Source: Dinoroseobacter sp049800835 (GTDB taxonomy: Bacteria > Pseudomonadota > Alphaproteobacteria > Rhodobacterales > Rhodobacteraceae). From it: a stretch of DNA of 64,000 nt. The position numbers and the translations under genes are program-made. The notes under the pieces were generated by a model. The model saw nothing but the letters and a program-made list of their open reading frames with translations. It did not search any database and was not told the origin of the DNA. This document shows positions 7,101-15,644 of the stretch, one piece after another; within the stretch, counting starts at the first letter, position 1; each line of letters opens with the position of its first letter. The stretch is taken from the NCBI RefSeq assembly GCF_049800835.1, contig NZ_JBNAFU010000007.1:124001-188000 (forward strand), read 5' to 3'.

Positions 7101-9518
7101 TCAGCCGTGCAGGCCAAGCTCGTTGGCGGTTTTCCAGATCCGCCAATGATCATGCGGCATGTGGCTCTGCCGCAGCCCGAAGGCCCGGAAGGCGTCATGC
7201 ACCGCGTTCGAGAATGCCGGCACACCGCCGACATTCGGGCTTTCACCCACACCCTTCGCGCCGATCGGGTGATGCGGGCTGGGGGTTTCGGTGAAGTCGG
7301 TGGTGTAGTTGGGCGTCTCCCATGCGGTGGGCAGGAAGAAATCCATCAGCGTGCCGGTCTTGACGTTGCCCAGCTTGTCATAGGCAATCTCCTGACCCAT
7401 CGCAATGGCCAGCGCCTCGGTCAGTCCGCCATGGACCTGCCCCTCGATCACCATCGGGTTGATCCGGGTGCCGCAGTCATCCAGCGCGTAGAACTGGCGG
7501 ATTTCATGCTCGCCCGTGTCCACGTCCACTTCCATCACGCAGATATAGGCCCCGAACGGGTAGGTCATGTTGGGTGGATCGTAGTAGCTGACGGCCTCAA
7601 GCCCCGGCTCCACGCCCGGAATGGCCTGGTTGTAGGCGGCATAGGCGATCTCGGCCATGGTCTTGAACCGCTCCGGCGCGCCCTTCACAACGAACCGGTC
7701 GACATCCCACTCAAGGTCGTTGTCATGCACCTCCAGCAGGTAGGCCGCGATCATCTGCGCCTTGGCGCGGATCTTGCGCCCCGCCATCGCAGTTGCCGCC
7801 CCCGCCACAGGGGTTGAGCGGGAACCATAGGTCCCCAACCCATAGGGCGCGGTATCGGTGTCGCCTTCCTCGATGGTGATGCTGTCGGCGGGGATCCCGG
7901 TCTCCGACGCCAGGATCTGGGCGAACGTGGTTGCATGCCCCTGCCCCTGGGAAATCGTGCCCAGACGCGCCACCGCAGACCCCGTCGGGTGAATGCGGAT
8001 CTCGCAACTGTCGAACATCCCCATGCCGAGGATGTCGCAGTTTTTCACCGGGCCTGCGCCGACGATTTCGGTGAAATGCGTCAGGCCAATGCCGATCAGC
8101 TTACGGGTCTTGCCGGCCTTGAAATCCTCCAGCCGCTGCGCCTGTTCGGCGCGCAGATCGTCGTACCCGACCGCCGCCAGGGCTTTGTCCCACGCGGTGT
8201 GATAGTCGCCGCTGTCAAACTCCCAGCCCAAGGCAGATTGATAAGGGAACTGATCCTTCTTGATGAAGTTGATCCGGCGCAGCTCTGCCGCGTCCATGTT
8301 CAACTCCATCGCCAGAACCTCGATCATACGCTCGATGAAGTAAGCCGCTTCCGTCACGCGGAAGGAACAGCGATACGCCACGCCGCCCGGTGCCTTGTTG
8401 GTGTAGACCCCGTCCACACCCACATACGCCACCGGAATGTCATAGGATCCGGTGCAGATGTGGAAGAACCCGGCGGGGAACTTGGTGGGGTCCGCGCAGG
8501 CATCGAACGCGCCGTGATCGGCAGTCACATGGCAATGCAGGCCGGTGATCTTGCCCTCCTTGGTGGCGGAGATCTTGCCCTTCATCCAGTAATCGCGGGC
8601 AAACGCAGTGGCCATCAGGTTGTCCATCCGGTCCTCGATGAACTTCACCGGCTTGCCCGTGACGATGGACGCCACAATCGAACACACATAGCCCGGATAC
8701 ACGCCGACCTTGTTGCCAAAGCCCCCGCCGATATCGGGGCTGATCACACGGATGTTGTGTTCCTCGATCCCCGACAACAGGCTTGCGACCGTGCGCACCA
8801 CATGCGGTGCCTGGAAGGTGCCCCAGAGGGTCAGCTTGCCGTTCACCTTGTCCATGCTGGCCACGGACCCGCAGGTCTCCAGCGGGCACGGATGGGTGCG
8901 GTGGTAATAGACCATTTCCTCGGCCACGACATCGGCGGCATCGATCACCTGTTCGGTGGCCTCCTTGTCACCCTCTTCCCAAAGGAAGATGTGGTTGTGA
9001 TGGCGGCGGGCGCCATGCGCGCCTTCGGTCTGACCCTCAAGGTCCTCGCGCAGGACGATATCGCTCTCCAGCGCTTCGAACGGGTCGGTCAGAACCGGCA
9101 GGTCCTCATAATCCACCTCAACCAGTTCGCAAGCATCGGCGGCGATGTAGCGGTCCTCGGCCACGACAAAGGCGACCTCCTGCCCCTGAAACAGCACCTT
9201 GCCATCGGCCAGCACCATCTGCTTGTCGCCCGCCAGCGTCGGCATCCAGTGCAGCGACAGAGGTTCCAGATCCTTGGCCGTCAGCACCGCGATCACGCCG
9301 GGCAGCGCCATCGCCGCATCGGTATTGATCGATTTGATGCGGGCATGGGCGTAGGGGGATCGCACGAAGTCGCCATGCAGCATGCCGGGCAGCTTCACGT
9401 CATCGACGTAATTGCCCTTGCCTTGCGTGAAACGTGCGTCTTCAACTCGCTTGCGCGAGCTGCCCAGACCTTTGAGTTTCTCGACCCGCTCCTCGCGGGT
9501 GGGGGTCATGTCATTCAT
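7101..9518 (-). CDS. coxL: CoxL, form I aerobic CO dehydrogenase large (molybdenum) subunit
   Basis: 805 residues, close to the 809 of the Oligotropha enzyme. It binds molybdopterin cytosine dinucleotide and copper and oxidises CO to CO2. The diagnostic loop AYRCSFR is at residues 381-387; Cys384 corresponds to the copper-binding cysteine of form I enzymes, whereas form II proteins have AYRGAGR. The C-terminal GAKGVGES places the expected catalytic glutamate at about residue 759. Other Mo-hydroxylase segments (PDIGGGFGNK, SQGQGHATTFAQI) are intact. The ATG overlaps the coxS stop (ATGA). Because the loop is form I, genuine CO oxidation is well supported. Confidence 0.97.
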   Translation of the reverse strand: MNDMTPTREERVEKLKGLGSSRKRVEDARFTQGKGNYVDDVKLPGMLHGDFVRSPYAHARIKSINTDAAMALPGVIAVLTAKDLEPLSLHWMPTLAGDKQMVLADGKVLFQGQEVAFVVAEDRYIAADACELVEVDYEDLPVLTDPFEALESDIVLREDLEGQTEGAHGARRHHNHIFLWEEGDKEATEQVIDAADVVAEEMVYYHRTHPCPLETCGSVASMDKVNGKLTLWGTFQAPHVVRTVASLLSGIEEHNIRVISPDIGGGFGNKVGVYPGYVCSIVASIVTGKPVKFIEDRMDNLMATAFARDYWMKGKISATKEGKITGLHCHVTADHGAFDACADPTKFPAGFFHICTGSYDIPVAYVGVDGVYTNKAPGGVAYRCSFRVTEAAYFIERMIEVLAMELNMDAAELRRINFIKKDQFPYQSALGWEFDSGDYHTAWDKALAAVGYDDLRAEQAQRLEDFKAGKTRKLIGIGLTHFTEIVGAGPVKNCDILGMGMFDSCEIRIHPTGSAVARLGTISQGQGHATTFAQILASETGIPADSITIEEGDTDTAPYGLGTYGSRSTPVAGAATAMAGRKIRAKAQMIAAYLLEVHDNDLEWDVDRFVVKGAPERFKTMAEIAYAAYNQAIPGVEPGLEAVSYYDPPNMTYPFGAYICVMEVDVDTGEHEIRQFYALDDCGTRINPMVIEGQVHGGLTEALAIAMGQEIAYDKLGNVKTGTLMDFFLPTAWETPNYTTDFTETPSPHHPIGAKGVGESPNVGGVPAFSNAVHDAFRAFGLRQSHMPHDHWRIWKTANELGLHG

Positions 9519-10009
9519 TCTGCGGCCTCCTTGGCGGAGTTCATCTCAGCCGCGGCGGCCATGATGGATTTGACGATGTTCTGGTACCCGGTGCAGCGGC
9601 AGAGGTTGCCCGCCATTCCGAACCGGACCTCTTCCTCGGTCGGATTGGGGTTTTCCTGCAAAAGCCGGTGCGCGCGGGTGATCATGCCCGGCGTGCAATA
9701 GCCACACTGCAACCCGTGATGCTCCTTGAACATGGTTTGCAACACATGCAGGTCGTCCGGCGTGCCCAGACCTTCGATCGTGGTGATCTCCGCCCCATGG
9801 GCCTGCGCGGCCAGAACCGTGCACGATTTGACGGACTTGCCGTTCATTTCCACCGTGCAGGCCCCGCAATGGGACGTCTCACAGCCCACATGCGGGCCGG
9901 TCAGGTTCAGCTTTTCCCGCAGGACGTAGATCAGCAGTTCGCGCGGTTCGGCCAGAAGCTCCTCTTCCTTGCCGTTCACCGTCATCTTGATGTGCATTCT
10001 CGTACCCAT
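9515..10009 (-). CDS. coxS: CoxS, CO dehydrogenase small [2Fe-2S] subunit
   Basis: 164 residues; carries electrons from the Mo-Cu site to the FAD subunit. The plant-ferredoxin-like N-terminal domain has C43, C48, C51 and C63 (GCETSHCGAC), and the helical domain has C102/C105 (QCGYC) and C137/C139 (LCRCT): all eight ligands of the two clusters are present. Start at 10009 is supported by AAGGAG eight bases upstream; a second ATG four codons later is possible. It lies 12 bp after coxM and overlaps coxL. Confidence 0.96.
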   Translation of the reverse strand: MGTRMHIKMTVNGKEEELLAEPRELLIYVLREKLNLTGPHVGCETSHCGACTVEMNGKSVKSCTVLAAQAHGAEITTIEGLGTPDDLHVLQTMFKEHHGLQCGYCTPGMITRAHRLLQENPNPTEEEVRFGMAGNLCRCTGYQNIVKSIMAAAAEMNSAKEAAE

Positions 10010-10021
10010 GCTCAGGTCTCC

Positions 10022-10876
10022 TTATGCTCTGTCCCACGCGCGCGAGATCGCACGGCTCAGGATCACACCGGCCACATGTCGCTTGAACTCGACCGGGCCA
10101 CGGTTGTCTTCGTTGGGGTCAATGTCGTTCAGCATCGCGTCGATCGCGGCTTTCATCGCGCCCGCGTCGCAGGCCGTGCCGACCAGCGCCGCGCCTGCGG
10201 CTTCGGAATAGACCGGCACATCGCTGAGGTTGGTCATCGCAACCACGGCCTTGCCGGCGACCATCCCGTCTTTCTCGATCAGAACGGCGGCAGCGGCGGT
10301 GGCATAGTCACCGATCTTGCGCTTCTGCTTTTCATAGGCATAGCCAGGCGCGTGCGGCGCGAAGGTGATCGCGGTCAGGATCTCCTCATCCTCGCGCGCG
10401 GTCATGTAGGCCGCCTCGTAGAACTCCCGCGCCGCCACGTCGCGCGCGCCATCCGGCCCGTGCAGATGGAAGGTCGCGTCGAGCGCCTGCATCAGCCCCG
10501 GCATGTCATTGCCCGGATCGCCATTGGCAACGTTCCCGCCCAGGGTGCCCATGTACCGGACCTGCGGATCGGCGATCTGAAGCGCGGCTTCCCGGAGGAT
10601 CGGAGCGGCACTTGCCAGCGCGTCCGAGGTGATCAACTCATGCTGCGTGACCATCGCGCCGATGCGCACCTGCCCGCCCTCGACGGTGATGCCCTTCATC
10701 TCGGCAATGTCCTGCAAATCGACCAGATGCTCGACCGCGGCCATCCGCAGCTTCATCATCGGGATCAGGCTATGCCCGCCCGCGAGGCAGCGCGCCTCGT
10801 CGCCCTGGTCTGCCAAGATCTGCACCGCAGACGCAACGTCCTGCGGCCGATGATACTCAAAGGCCGGTGGTATCAT
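10022..10876 (-). CDS. coxM: CoxM, CO dehydrogenase medium FAD-binding subunit
   Basis: 284 residues from ATG 10876, preceded by GGGAGGATT; upstream in-frame codons do not match the family, whose members start MIPxxFxYHRP as here (MIPPAFEYHRPQDV). FAD-binding motifs AGGHSLIP (near residue 33) and MGTLGGNVANGDPGNDMP (near 110-125) are intact, followed by the KIGDYATAAAA segment. It passes electrons from CoxS to the respiratory chain. First structural gene of coxMSLDEFG; its upstream region holds the direct repeats at 10991-11024. Confidence 0.96.
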   Translation of the reverse strand: MIPPAFEYHRPQDVASAVQILADQGDEARCLAGGHSLIPMMKLRMAAVEHLVDLQDIAEMKGITVEGGQVRIGAMVTQHELITSDALASAAPILREAALQIADPQVRYMGTLGGNVANGDPGNDMPGLMQALDATFHLHGPDGARDVAAREFYEAAYMTAREDEEILTAITFAPHAPGYAYEKQKRKIGDYATAAAAVLIEKDGMVAGKAVVAMTNLSDVPVYSEAAGAALVGTACDAGAMKAAIDAMLNDIDPNEDNRGPVEFKRHVAGVILSRAISRAWDRA

Positions 10877-10990
10877 GAATGGTAATCCTCCCTGTCGGTG
10901 GCGTTCGTGCGCCATCGTATACTGCGCAGAGGCTAGTGCGACCGCCTGCCGCAGTCACAGCGCTGACCAACGGACGGAGGCGCCGATTTC

Positions 10991-11024
10991 ACGAAATGCG
11001 AATGGCCTGCACGAAATGCGAATG
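10991..11024 (-). promoter_or_regulatory. Paired direct repeats upstream of coxM, candidate LytTR-regulator operator
   Basis: ACGAAATGCGAATG occurs exactly twice, at 10991-11004 and 11011-11024, a 20-bp period that puts both copies on about the same face of the helix. In the direction of coxM the repeat reads CATTCGCATTTCGT. LytTR regulators bind such tandem half-sites about two turns apart, and the LytTR protein CoxC is encoded just upstream. The repeats lie 115-148 bp upstream of the coxM start. The rest of the 226-bp gap (10877-11102) shows no clear promoter boxes. Confidence 0.6.
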
Positions 11025-11102
11025 CGTGCGCACACCCTTGTTTTGTGGCGTTTTGTGAAAACCGCCATTCGGGACTGCTACAAAATGTAAAAAAGCAGCG
11101 GC

Positions 11103-12224
11103 TCAGACGAGGCCGAGGGCCAAGCGCACATCCTGCAACCGCGACCGGCTCACAGGGACTTTTTCGGTCTGTCCCGCACGCTCGAAGAACACCACGCCGT
11201 TGTCCTTCTTGCGCTCAAACCCGGTCACATGCGCCGGGTTCACAAGGTAACTTCGATGCGCCCTGACGAATTGACCGCTCGGCAACCGTTTTTCCGCCTC
11301 TGAGATCGACCAGGGGCAGAACAGTTTCTTCCCATCCGCGTAGATCAGCGTGTAGTGCCCCTCCGCGCGGATCGCGGTGACTTCGGCGCTGTCAACGAAC
11401 AGCGTGCGCCCGTCAAGTTCGTAGGGGATCTGCAAGACAGTGGCAGGCGCCACGTGATCCGGATGCTTTAACTGCGCGTCGTAATCCTCTGCATTTTCGT
11501 TACTTTCTTGCAGTGACGTCTCCGGAAGGAACGACACGCCAGACAGCAGGAAGCTGCCGCAAATCACGAACGCAATCACCGCCACGATCAGGGCCAGCGT
11601 CTCATTTCCGATGACGGGGCCAGCCGATGTCGCCTCCGGCAAGGCGACAAATGACGTGCCCGCCATGGCCAGGAAATGCACCGCGAATACCGCCAGCCCA
11701 AAGCAGAGGGTCCCCAGCAGGATGTTTCGCTTGGTCCGCGACCCGTAAGCCACCCAGACCGCTCCGACACTCAGCAGGACCGAGGCGACACCGGCCCCAG
11801 CAACGCCCCACAACGTGTAGCGCGGCTGGCACAGCTCCATCCCCGACATACCGATGTAGTGCATCACCGGAATCCCGGCCCCGATGCAAATCCCGGCCGC
11901 CGTCAGATTGCGGGGCGTTCTTTGGAAAAAGTGCAGGCATATCAGCGCGATACCCACGATCAGAATCGCAAGAAGCGCCGAGATCAGCGTGACCAACGGG
12001 TCGTAATAGAACAGGATCGGCAGTTGCAGGCCCAGCATCGCCACGAAGTGCATCGCCCAGATGCCGCCCCCCAGCGCCACCGCCGCCATCGCCACACGGG
12101 TCTTGCGCGGACCGATAGCCAGCGCCGAGGCCCCCTTGGTCAGGCTGAGCCCAGTGAAGCCGGCCATAAGCGCCACCGCAAGCGACGCGGCGACCAACCA
12201 GCCGTTGTGAGAGACATCGAGCAA
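11103..12224 (-). CDS. coxC: CoxC-like regulator: MHYT membrane sensor with LytTR DNA-binding domain
   Basis: 373 residues. The N-terminal about 230 residues form seven hydrophobic segments with MHYT-type repeats (WAMHFVAM, PVMHYIGMSGM, FAVHFLAMAGT), proposed in this family to bind a metal that could sense CO, O2 or NO. The C-terminal about 100 residues (from IPYELDGRTLFVDSAEVTAI to the end, with GQFVRAHRSYLVNPAHV) are a LytTR DNA-binding domain. CoxC and CoxH of Oligotropha have the same two-domain plan. The gene is in line with and directly upstream of coxM, so it most likely controls the operon; whether it is CoxC or CoxH by descent cannot be decided here. Confidence 0.88.
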   Translation of the reverse strand: MLDVSHNGWLVAASLAVALMAGFTGLSLTKGASALAIGPRKTRVAMAAVALGGGIWAMHFVAMLGLQLPILFYYDPLVTLISALLAILIVGIALICLHFFQRTPRNLTAAGICIGAGIPVMHYIGMSGMELCQPRYTLWGVAGAGVASVLLSVGAVWVAYGSRTKRNILLGTLCFGLAVFAVHFLAMAGTSFVALPEATSAGPVIGNETLALIVAVIAFVICGSFLLSGVSFLPETSLQESNENAEDYDAQLKHPDHVAPATVLQIPYELDGRTLFVDSAEVTAIRAEGHYTLIYADGKKLFCPWSISEAEKRLPSGQFVRAHRSYLVNPAHVTGFERKKDNGVVFFERAGQTEKVPVSRSRLQDVRLALGLV

Positions 12225-12331
12225 GCGACCACCCCTCCCGAAAATGGCTCCTGCGAATTTGATCTAATGGTAGGCGCGCGCAGTCAAAGGGACAATCACG
12301 AAGTTGACGTCTCGCTCACATGACAGTGTGC

Positions 12332-12916
12332 CTAGCCAGCGCAGTAGGGCTGCGCGCGGGTCCAGGCGATCATGTCGTTGCGCTTGGTCTCGCTCAGGAA
12401 CGGGGCCCAATCGGCGGCCACACCGCCGCGCCCGGCGGACACCACACCGTCTCGCGGCACGGTCACCGCCATGATGCGGATCGCGCAGGACAGGTTTGCA
12501 GGGCCGTTCTTCAGCGCCTCGCCAGATCGGGCGTCACACCCTTACCCCCTTGCCGTTGCTGGCGAAATCTGGACGAGCCCGAACCACTGATCATTCCCAC
12601 CAACCGCTTGCGGGTTCCATGTGCTCTCGTGCTTGGCCAGCGCTGACAAAAGCCCTGTCCAGAACGCGTCGCGCTGCGCCTTCTCCCCCTCGGGATAGGC
12701 GGGACACCACATCGCAATATCCTCGGGAACAACCGTTGCGAGCGGCGCGCCGTGGGCCTCCAGCGCGGCAAGGCTGGCTTCCGTCCACGCCTCGCTGCGC
12801 GGATGAAAGTCCCACCGCATGGGAAGATCAGCCACCCCCCTCGATGGTTCCTCCGCCGCCGTATCACCGCACGCGACAAGGGCCAGACACGCCCCGATTG
12901 CCAAGATTGCCCGCAT
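12332..12916 (-). pseudogene. Lytic transglycosylase (SLT-type) lipoprotein with in-frame stop
   Basis: Start MRAILAIGACLALVACG at 12916, after AAAGGGC, gives a lipoprotein signal with lipobox LVAC. The SLT region contains ALAKHESTWNPQA with the expected catalytic glutamate and GLVQISPATARG. Codon 125 (12542-12544) is TAA where homologues, from memory, have Tyr (ARGYGCEA). The frame then continues without shift for 69 codons, GCDARSGEALKNGPANLSC to RAQPYCAG and a normal TAG at 12332. So a single base change splits an otherwise intact 194-residue gene. It could be a recent pseudogene, a sequencing error, or a truncated product still holding the glutamate. Confidence 0.8.
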
Positions 12917-13063
12917 GGACTGCCCTTTGATCATTGCTTTGTCAGTCTTGCGCGCAGAGTTACGCCGAAACAAGGCATCGCATGTCCCATGGGCCGGTTT
13001 CCGCCTTGCCCCGCGCTGCCCTGTCCCCTAGAAAATCGCGCAAACCAGACGAATGAGGCGAAG

Positions 13064-14578
13064 ATGCTCGACCTGACCTATGAGACGCCCAAACCCAAAG
13101 TGATCGCCGGTGCCAAAGAGGACTGGGAACTGGTCATCGGGTTGGAGGTGCACGCGCAGGTTGCCACCAATGCCAAGTTGTTTTCCGGCGCCTCGACCCT
13201 GTTCGGCGCAGAGCCGAACTCGAACGTCGCCTTCGTGGATGCGGGTATGCCGGGCATGCTGCCGGTCATCAACGAGGAGTGCGTCGCGCAGGCCGTCCGC
13301 ACCGGCCTCGGCCTGAAGGCGGAAATCAACCTTCGTTCGGCCTTTGACCGCAAGAACTACTTTTACCCCGATCTGCCGCAGGGCTACCAGATCAGCCAGC
13401 TTTATCACCCCATCGTGGGAGAAGGCGAAGTGCTGGTCGAGATGGGCGATGGCACCGCGCGGGTCGTTCGGATCGAGCGTATTCACCTTGAGCAGGATGC
13501 AGGCAAATCGATCCATGACATGGATCCGCACATGTCCTTTGTCGACCTGAACCGCACCGGCGTCGCATTGATGGAGATCGTCAGCCGCCCCGACATTCGC
13601 GGCCCCGAAGAAGCCGCCGCCTATGTCAGCAAGCTGCGGCAGATCATGCGCTACCTGGGCACCTGCGACGGCAACATGCAGAACGGCAACCTGCGCGCGG
13701 ACGTGAACGTGTCCGTCTGCCGTCCCGGCGACTATGAGAAGTATCAGGAAACGCAGGATTTTTCCCATCTGGGCACACGCTGCGAGATCAAGAACATGAA
13801 CTCCTTGCGGTTCATTCAGGCCGCTATCGACTACGAGGCACGCCGCCAGATCGCGATTGTCGAGGACGGCGGTCGCGTGGACCAGGAAACCCGCCTGTAC
13901 GATCCCGACAAGGGAGAGACGCGGTCCATGCGATCCAAGGAGGAAGCACACGATTACCGCTACTTCCCCGACCCAGATCTGCTGCCGCTCGAGATTGAAC
14001 AGGCCTGGGTGGATGACATCGCCAGCGCGCTGCCGGAACTGCCCGACCAGAAAAAATCGCGGTTCATCGAAAGCTTCGGCCTGTCGGATTATGACGCCTC
14101 GGTCCTGACGGCGGAAACCGACAACGCGGCCTATTTCGAAAAGGTCGCGGCCGAGGCAGGCGACGGCAAACTGGCCGCCAACTGGGTCATCAACGAACTG
14201 TTTGGTCGTCTCAAGAAAGAAGACCACGATATCACCGAAAGCCCGGTCGATCCTGCACAGCTTGCAGGGATCATCAAGCTGATCAAGGCCGGAGATATCT
14301 CGGGCAAGATCGCCAAGGACCTGTTCGAGATCGTCTATACCGAAGGGGGCGACCCAGCCCGGATTGTCGAAGAAAAGGGGATGAAGCAGGTCACCGATAC
14401 CGGCGCGATCGAAGCTGCGGTGGATGAGATCATCGCTGCCAACCCCGCGCAGGTAGAGAAGGCGCAACAGAACCCGAAGCTTGCGGGATGGTTCGTTGGC
14501 CAGGTCATGAAAGCCACGGGGGGCAAGGCCAACCCGAAGGCGGTGAACGAGATCGTCAGCGCGAAACTGGGGCTTTGA
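13064..14578 (+). CDS. gatB: Aspartyl/glutamyl-tRNA amidotransferase subunit B
   Basis: 504 residues. GatB is the kinase/transamidase subunit of GatCAB, which converts Asp-tRNA(Asn) and Glu-tRNA(Gln) to the amidated forms. Signatures seen: WELVIGLEVHAQ at the N-terminus, FDRKNYFYPDLPQGYQISQ, the strongly conserved LMEIVSRPDIRGPEEAAAYV and LRADVNVSV, and the C-terminal YqeY-like tail ending AVNEIVSAKLGL. Start at 13064 follows GAGGCGAAG; a longer upstream open frame has no family similarity. Stands alone; no gatA or gatC beside it. The 196-bp gap that follows (14579-14774) shows nothing I can identify. Confidence 0.96.
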   Translation: MLDLTYETPKPKVIAGAKEDWELVIGLEVHAQVATNAKLFSGASTLFGAEPNSNVAFVDAGMPGMLPVINEECVAQAVRTGLGLKAEINLRSAFDRKNYFYPDLPQGYQISQLYHPIVGEGEVLVEMGDGTARVVRIERIHLEQDAGKSIHDMDPHMSFVDLNRTGVALMEIVSRPDIRGPEEAAAYVSKLRQIMRYLGTCDGNMQNGNLRADVNVSVCRPGDYEKYQETQDFSHLGTRCEIKNMNSLRFIQAAIDYEARRQIAIVEDGGRVDQETRLYDPDKGETRSMRSKEEAHDYRYFPDPDLLPLEIEQAWVDDIASALPELPDQKKSRFIESFGLSDYDASVLTAETDNAAYFEKVAAEAGDGKLAANWVINELFGRLKKEDHDITESPVDPAQLAGIIKLIKAGDISGKIAKDLFEIVYTEGGDPARIVEEKGMKQVTDTGAIEAAVDEIIAANPAQVEKAQQNPKLAGWFVGQVMKATGGKANPKAVNEIVSAKLGL

Positions 14579-14774
14579 ACCAGCCGGCATCAGGCTGTAG
14601 TGACCTAAAAACGCCGCAAATCTTGCGTAGCAGGACGCGTCGTTTCCGATATGACGACAGCGACCGCGGTTCGGATGATCCGGCTTGGCCAATGATGGCC
14701 GGCGTCATACCGTACCATAGGCCTGCGCGCGGACCATGCGGTTTGCCGGCACCGCGTTCATGAAAGGGTGTGCG

Positions 14775-15317
14775 ATGTACGAATACAAGATCCGTCCGGC
14801 TCCGGTGAAGGGCCAGAAAGCCAAGGGGCTTCGGACCTCCGAAGACCGGTTCGCGCACGCTCTGGAGCTGGCGATGAACGAGATGGCCCAAGAGGGATGG
14901 GAGTACGTGCGCGCCGAAACGCTGCCAGCCGAGGAACGCGTGGGCCTGACCTCGCGCTCGACGCGCTTTCACAACATGCTGGTCTTTCGCCGCGCCCTGC
15001 CCCGGTCCGAAGCCGAAACGGCGCCCGTCGCCGCCGTGCCCGTGCCGGTCACGCTTCCTGAGCCGGACACATCGGCAACAGAAGGCACGCTGACGCCGCA
15101 GCCAAAACCACAGGATGCCACCACGGCAACGTCAGTACCGACTGCCCCCGAGGCCGCGCATGATCAGCCCCATGCGACGCCGATATCTGAGGATCCGGGC
15201 GCGCAGGACCCGAAGAACAAGCGCGAGGTTCTGGGCCTTCTGCGGACCATAAAAGGCGACCGAAGCACGCCAAGACGCGGAGCCGACACGGATCCGCTGA
15301 TCGCAAGTCGCGACTAG
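14775..15317 (+). CDS. DUF4177-type protein with Pro/Ala-rich tail
   Basis: 180 residues from ATG 14775, preceded by AAAGGG. Residues 1-70 (MYEYKIRPAP to FHNMLVFRRA) form the DUF4177 module, with the characteristic ELAMNEMAQEGWEYVRAE core. The remaining 110 residues are rich in Pro, Ala, Thr and Glu, likely disordered, ending in a short basic stretch (KNKREVLGLLRTIKGDR). Cytoplasmic, function unknown. The stop overlaps the convergent bolA stop by three bases. Confidence 0.8.
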   Translation: MYEYKIRPAPVKGQKAKGLRTSEDRFAHALELAMNEMAQEGWEYVRAETLPAEERVGLTSRSTRFHNMLVFRRALPRSEAETAPVAAVPVPVTLPEPDTSATEGTLTPQPKPQDATTATSVPTAPEAAHDQPHATPISEDPGAQDPKNKREVLGLLRTIKGDRSTPRRGADTDPLIASRD

Positions 15318-15571
15318 TCGCGGATCGTCAGACCAAGGGCGTGTATGCGGCCCACGAGGTCTTTTCCCAGTGCATCATGTACGGCCCGGTGGCGTGCGAT
15401 CCGGCTCATGCCCTTGAACGCGTCGGATGCAATCTCCACCTGCCAATGGCTTTCGCCCCCCTCTTGAAACCCTGAATGACCGCGATGCTTTTCGCTTTCG
15501 TCGATCACCACAAGCACGCGGGGCGCGAAGGCGGTCTGTAGCCGTGTCTCGATTTCGGTTTTCACACCCAT
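15314..15571 (-). CDS. bolA: BolA-family protein
   Basis: 85 residues, the normal size for BolA. Contains the class II KH-like fold signature with SEKHRGHSGFQEGGESHWQVEI, the conserved His positions used for [2Fe-2S] binding with a monothiol glutaredoxin, and GMSRIARHRAVHDALG. Likely role in iron-sulfur handling or stress-linked regulation. Divergent from the J-domain gene at 15645; the same bolA/J-domain pairing is, as I recall, common in Rhodobacterales. Confidence 0.92.
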   Translation of the reverse strand: MGVKTEIETRLQTAFAPRVLVVIDESEKHRGHSGFQEGGESHWQVEIASDAFKGMSRIARHRAVHDALGKDLVGRIHALGLTIRD

Positions 15572-15644
15572 TTTGTCGCAATCCTCTTTGCTCTGTCGCG
15601 AGATGCTCTAGACTGTCGCTTCCGAGTCGGAAAGGTGAGGTCCT

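Noticed and set aside
11040..11062. GGCGTTTTGTGAAAACCGCC as a second cox operator
   Set aside because: Imperfect palindrome with a one-base offset and no second copy; chance similarity is likely.
12752..13063. N-terminal extension of gatB to a start at 12752
   Set aside because: The extension overlaps the transglycosylase pseudogene antisense and has no match to GatB; ATG 13064 begins the conserved N-terminus.
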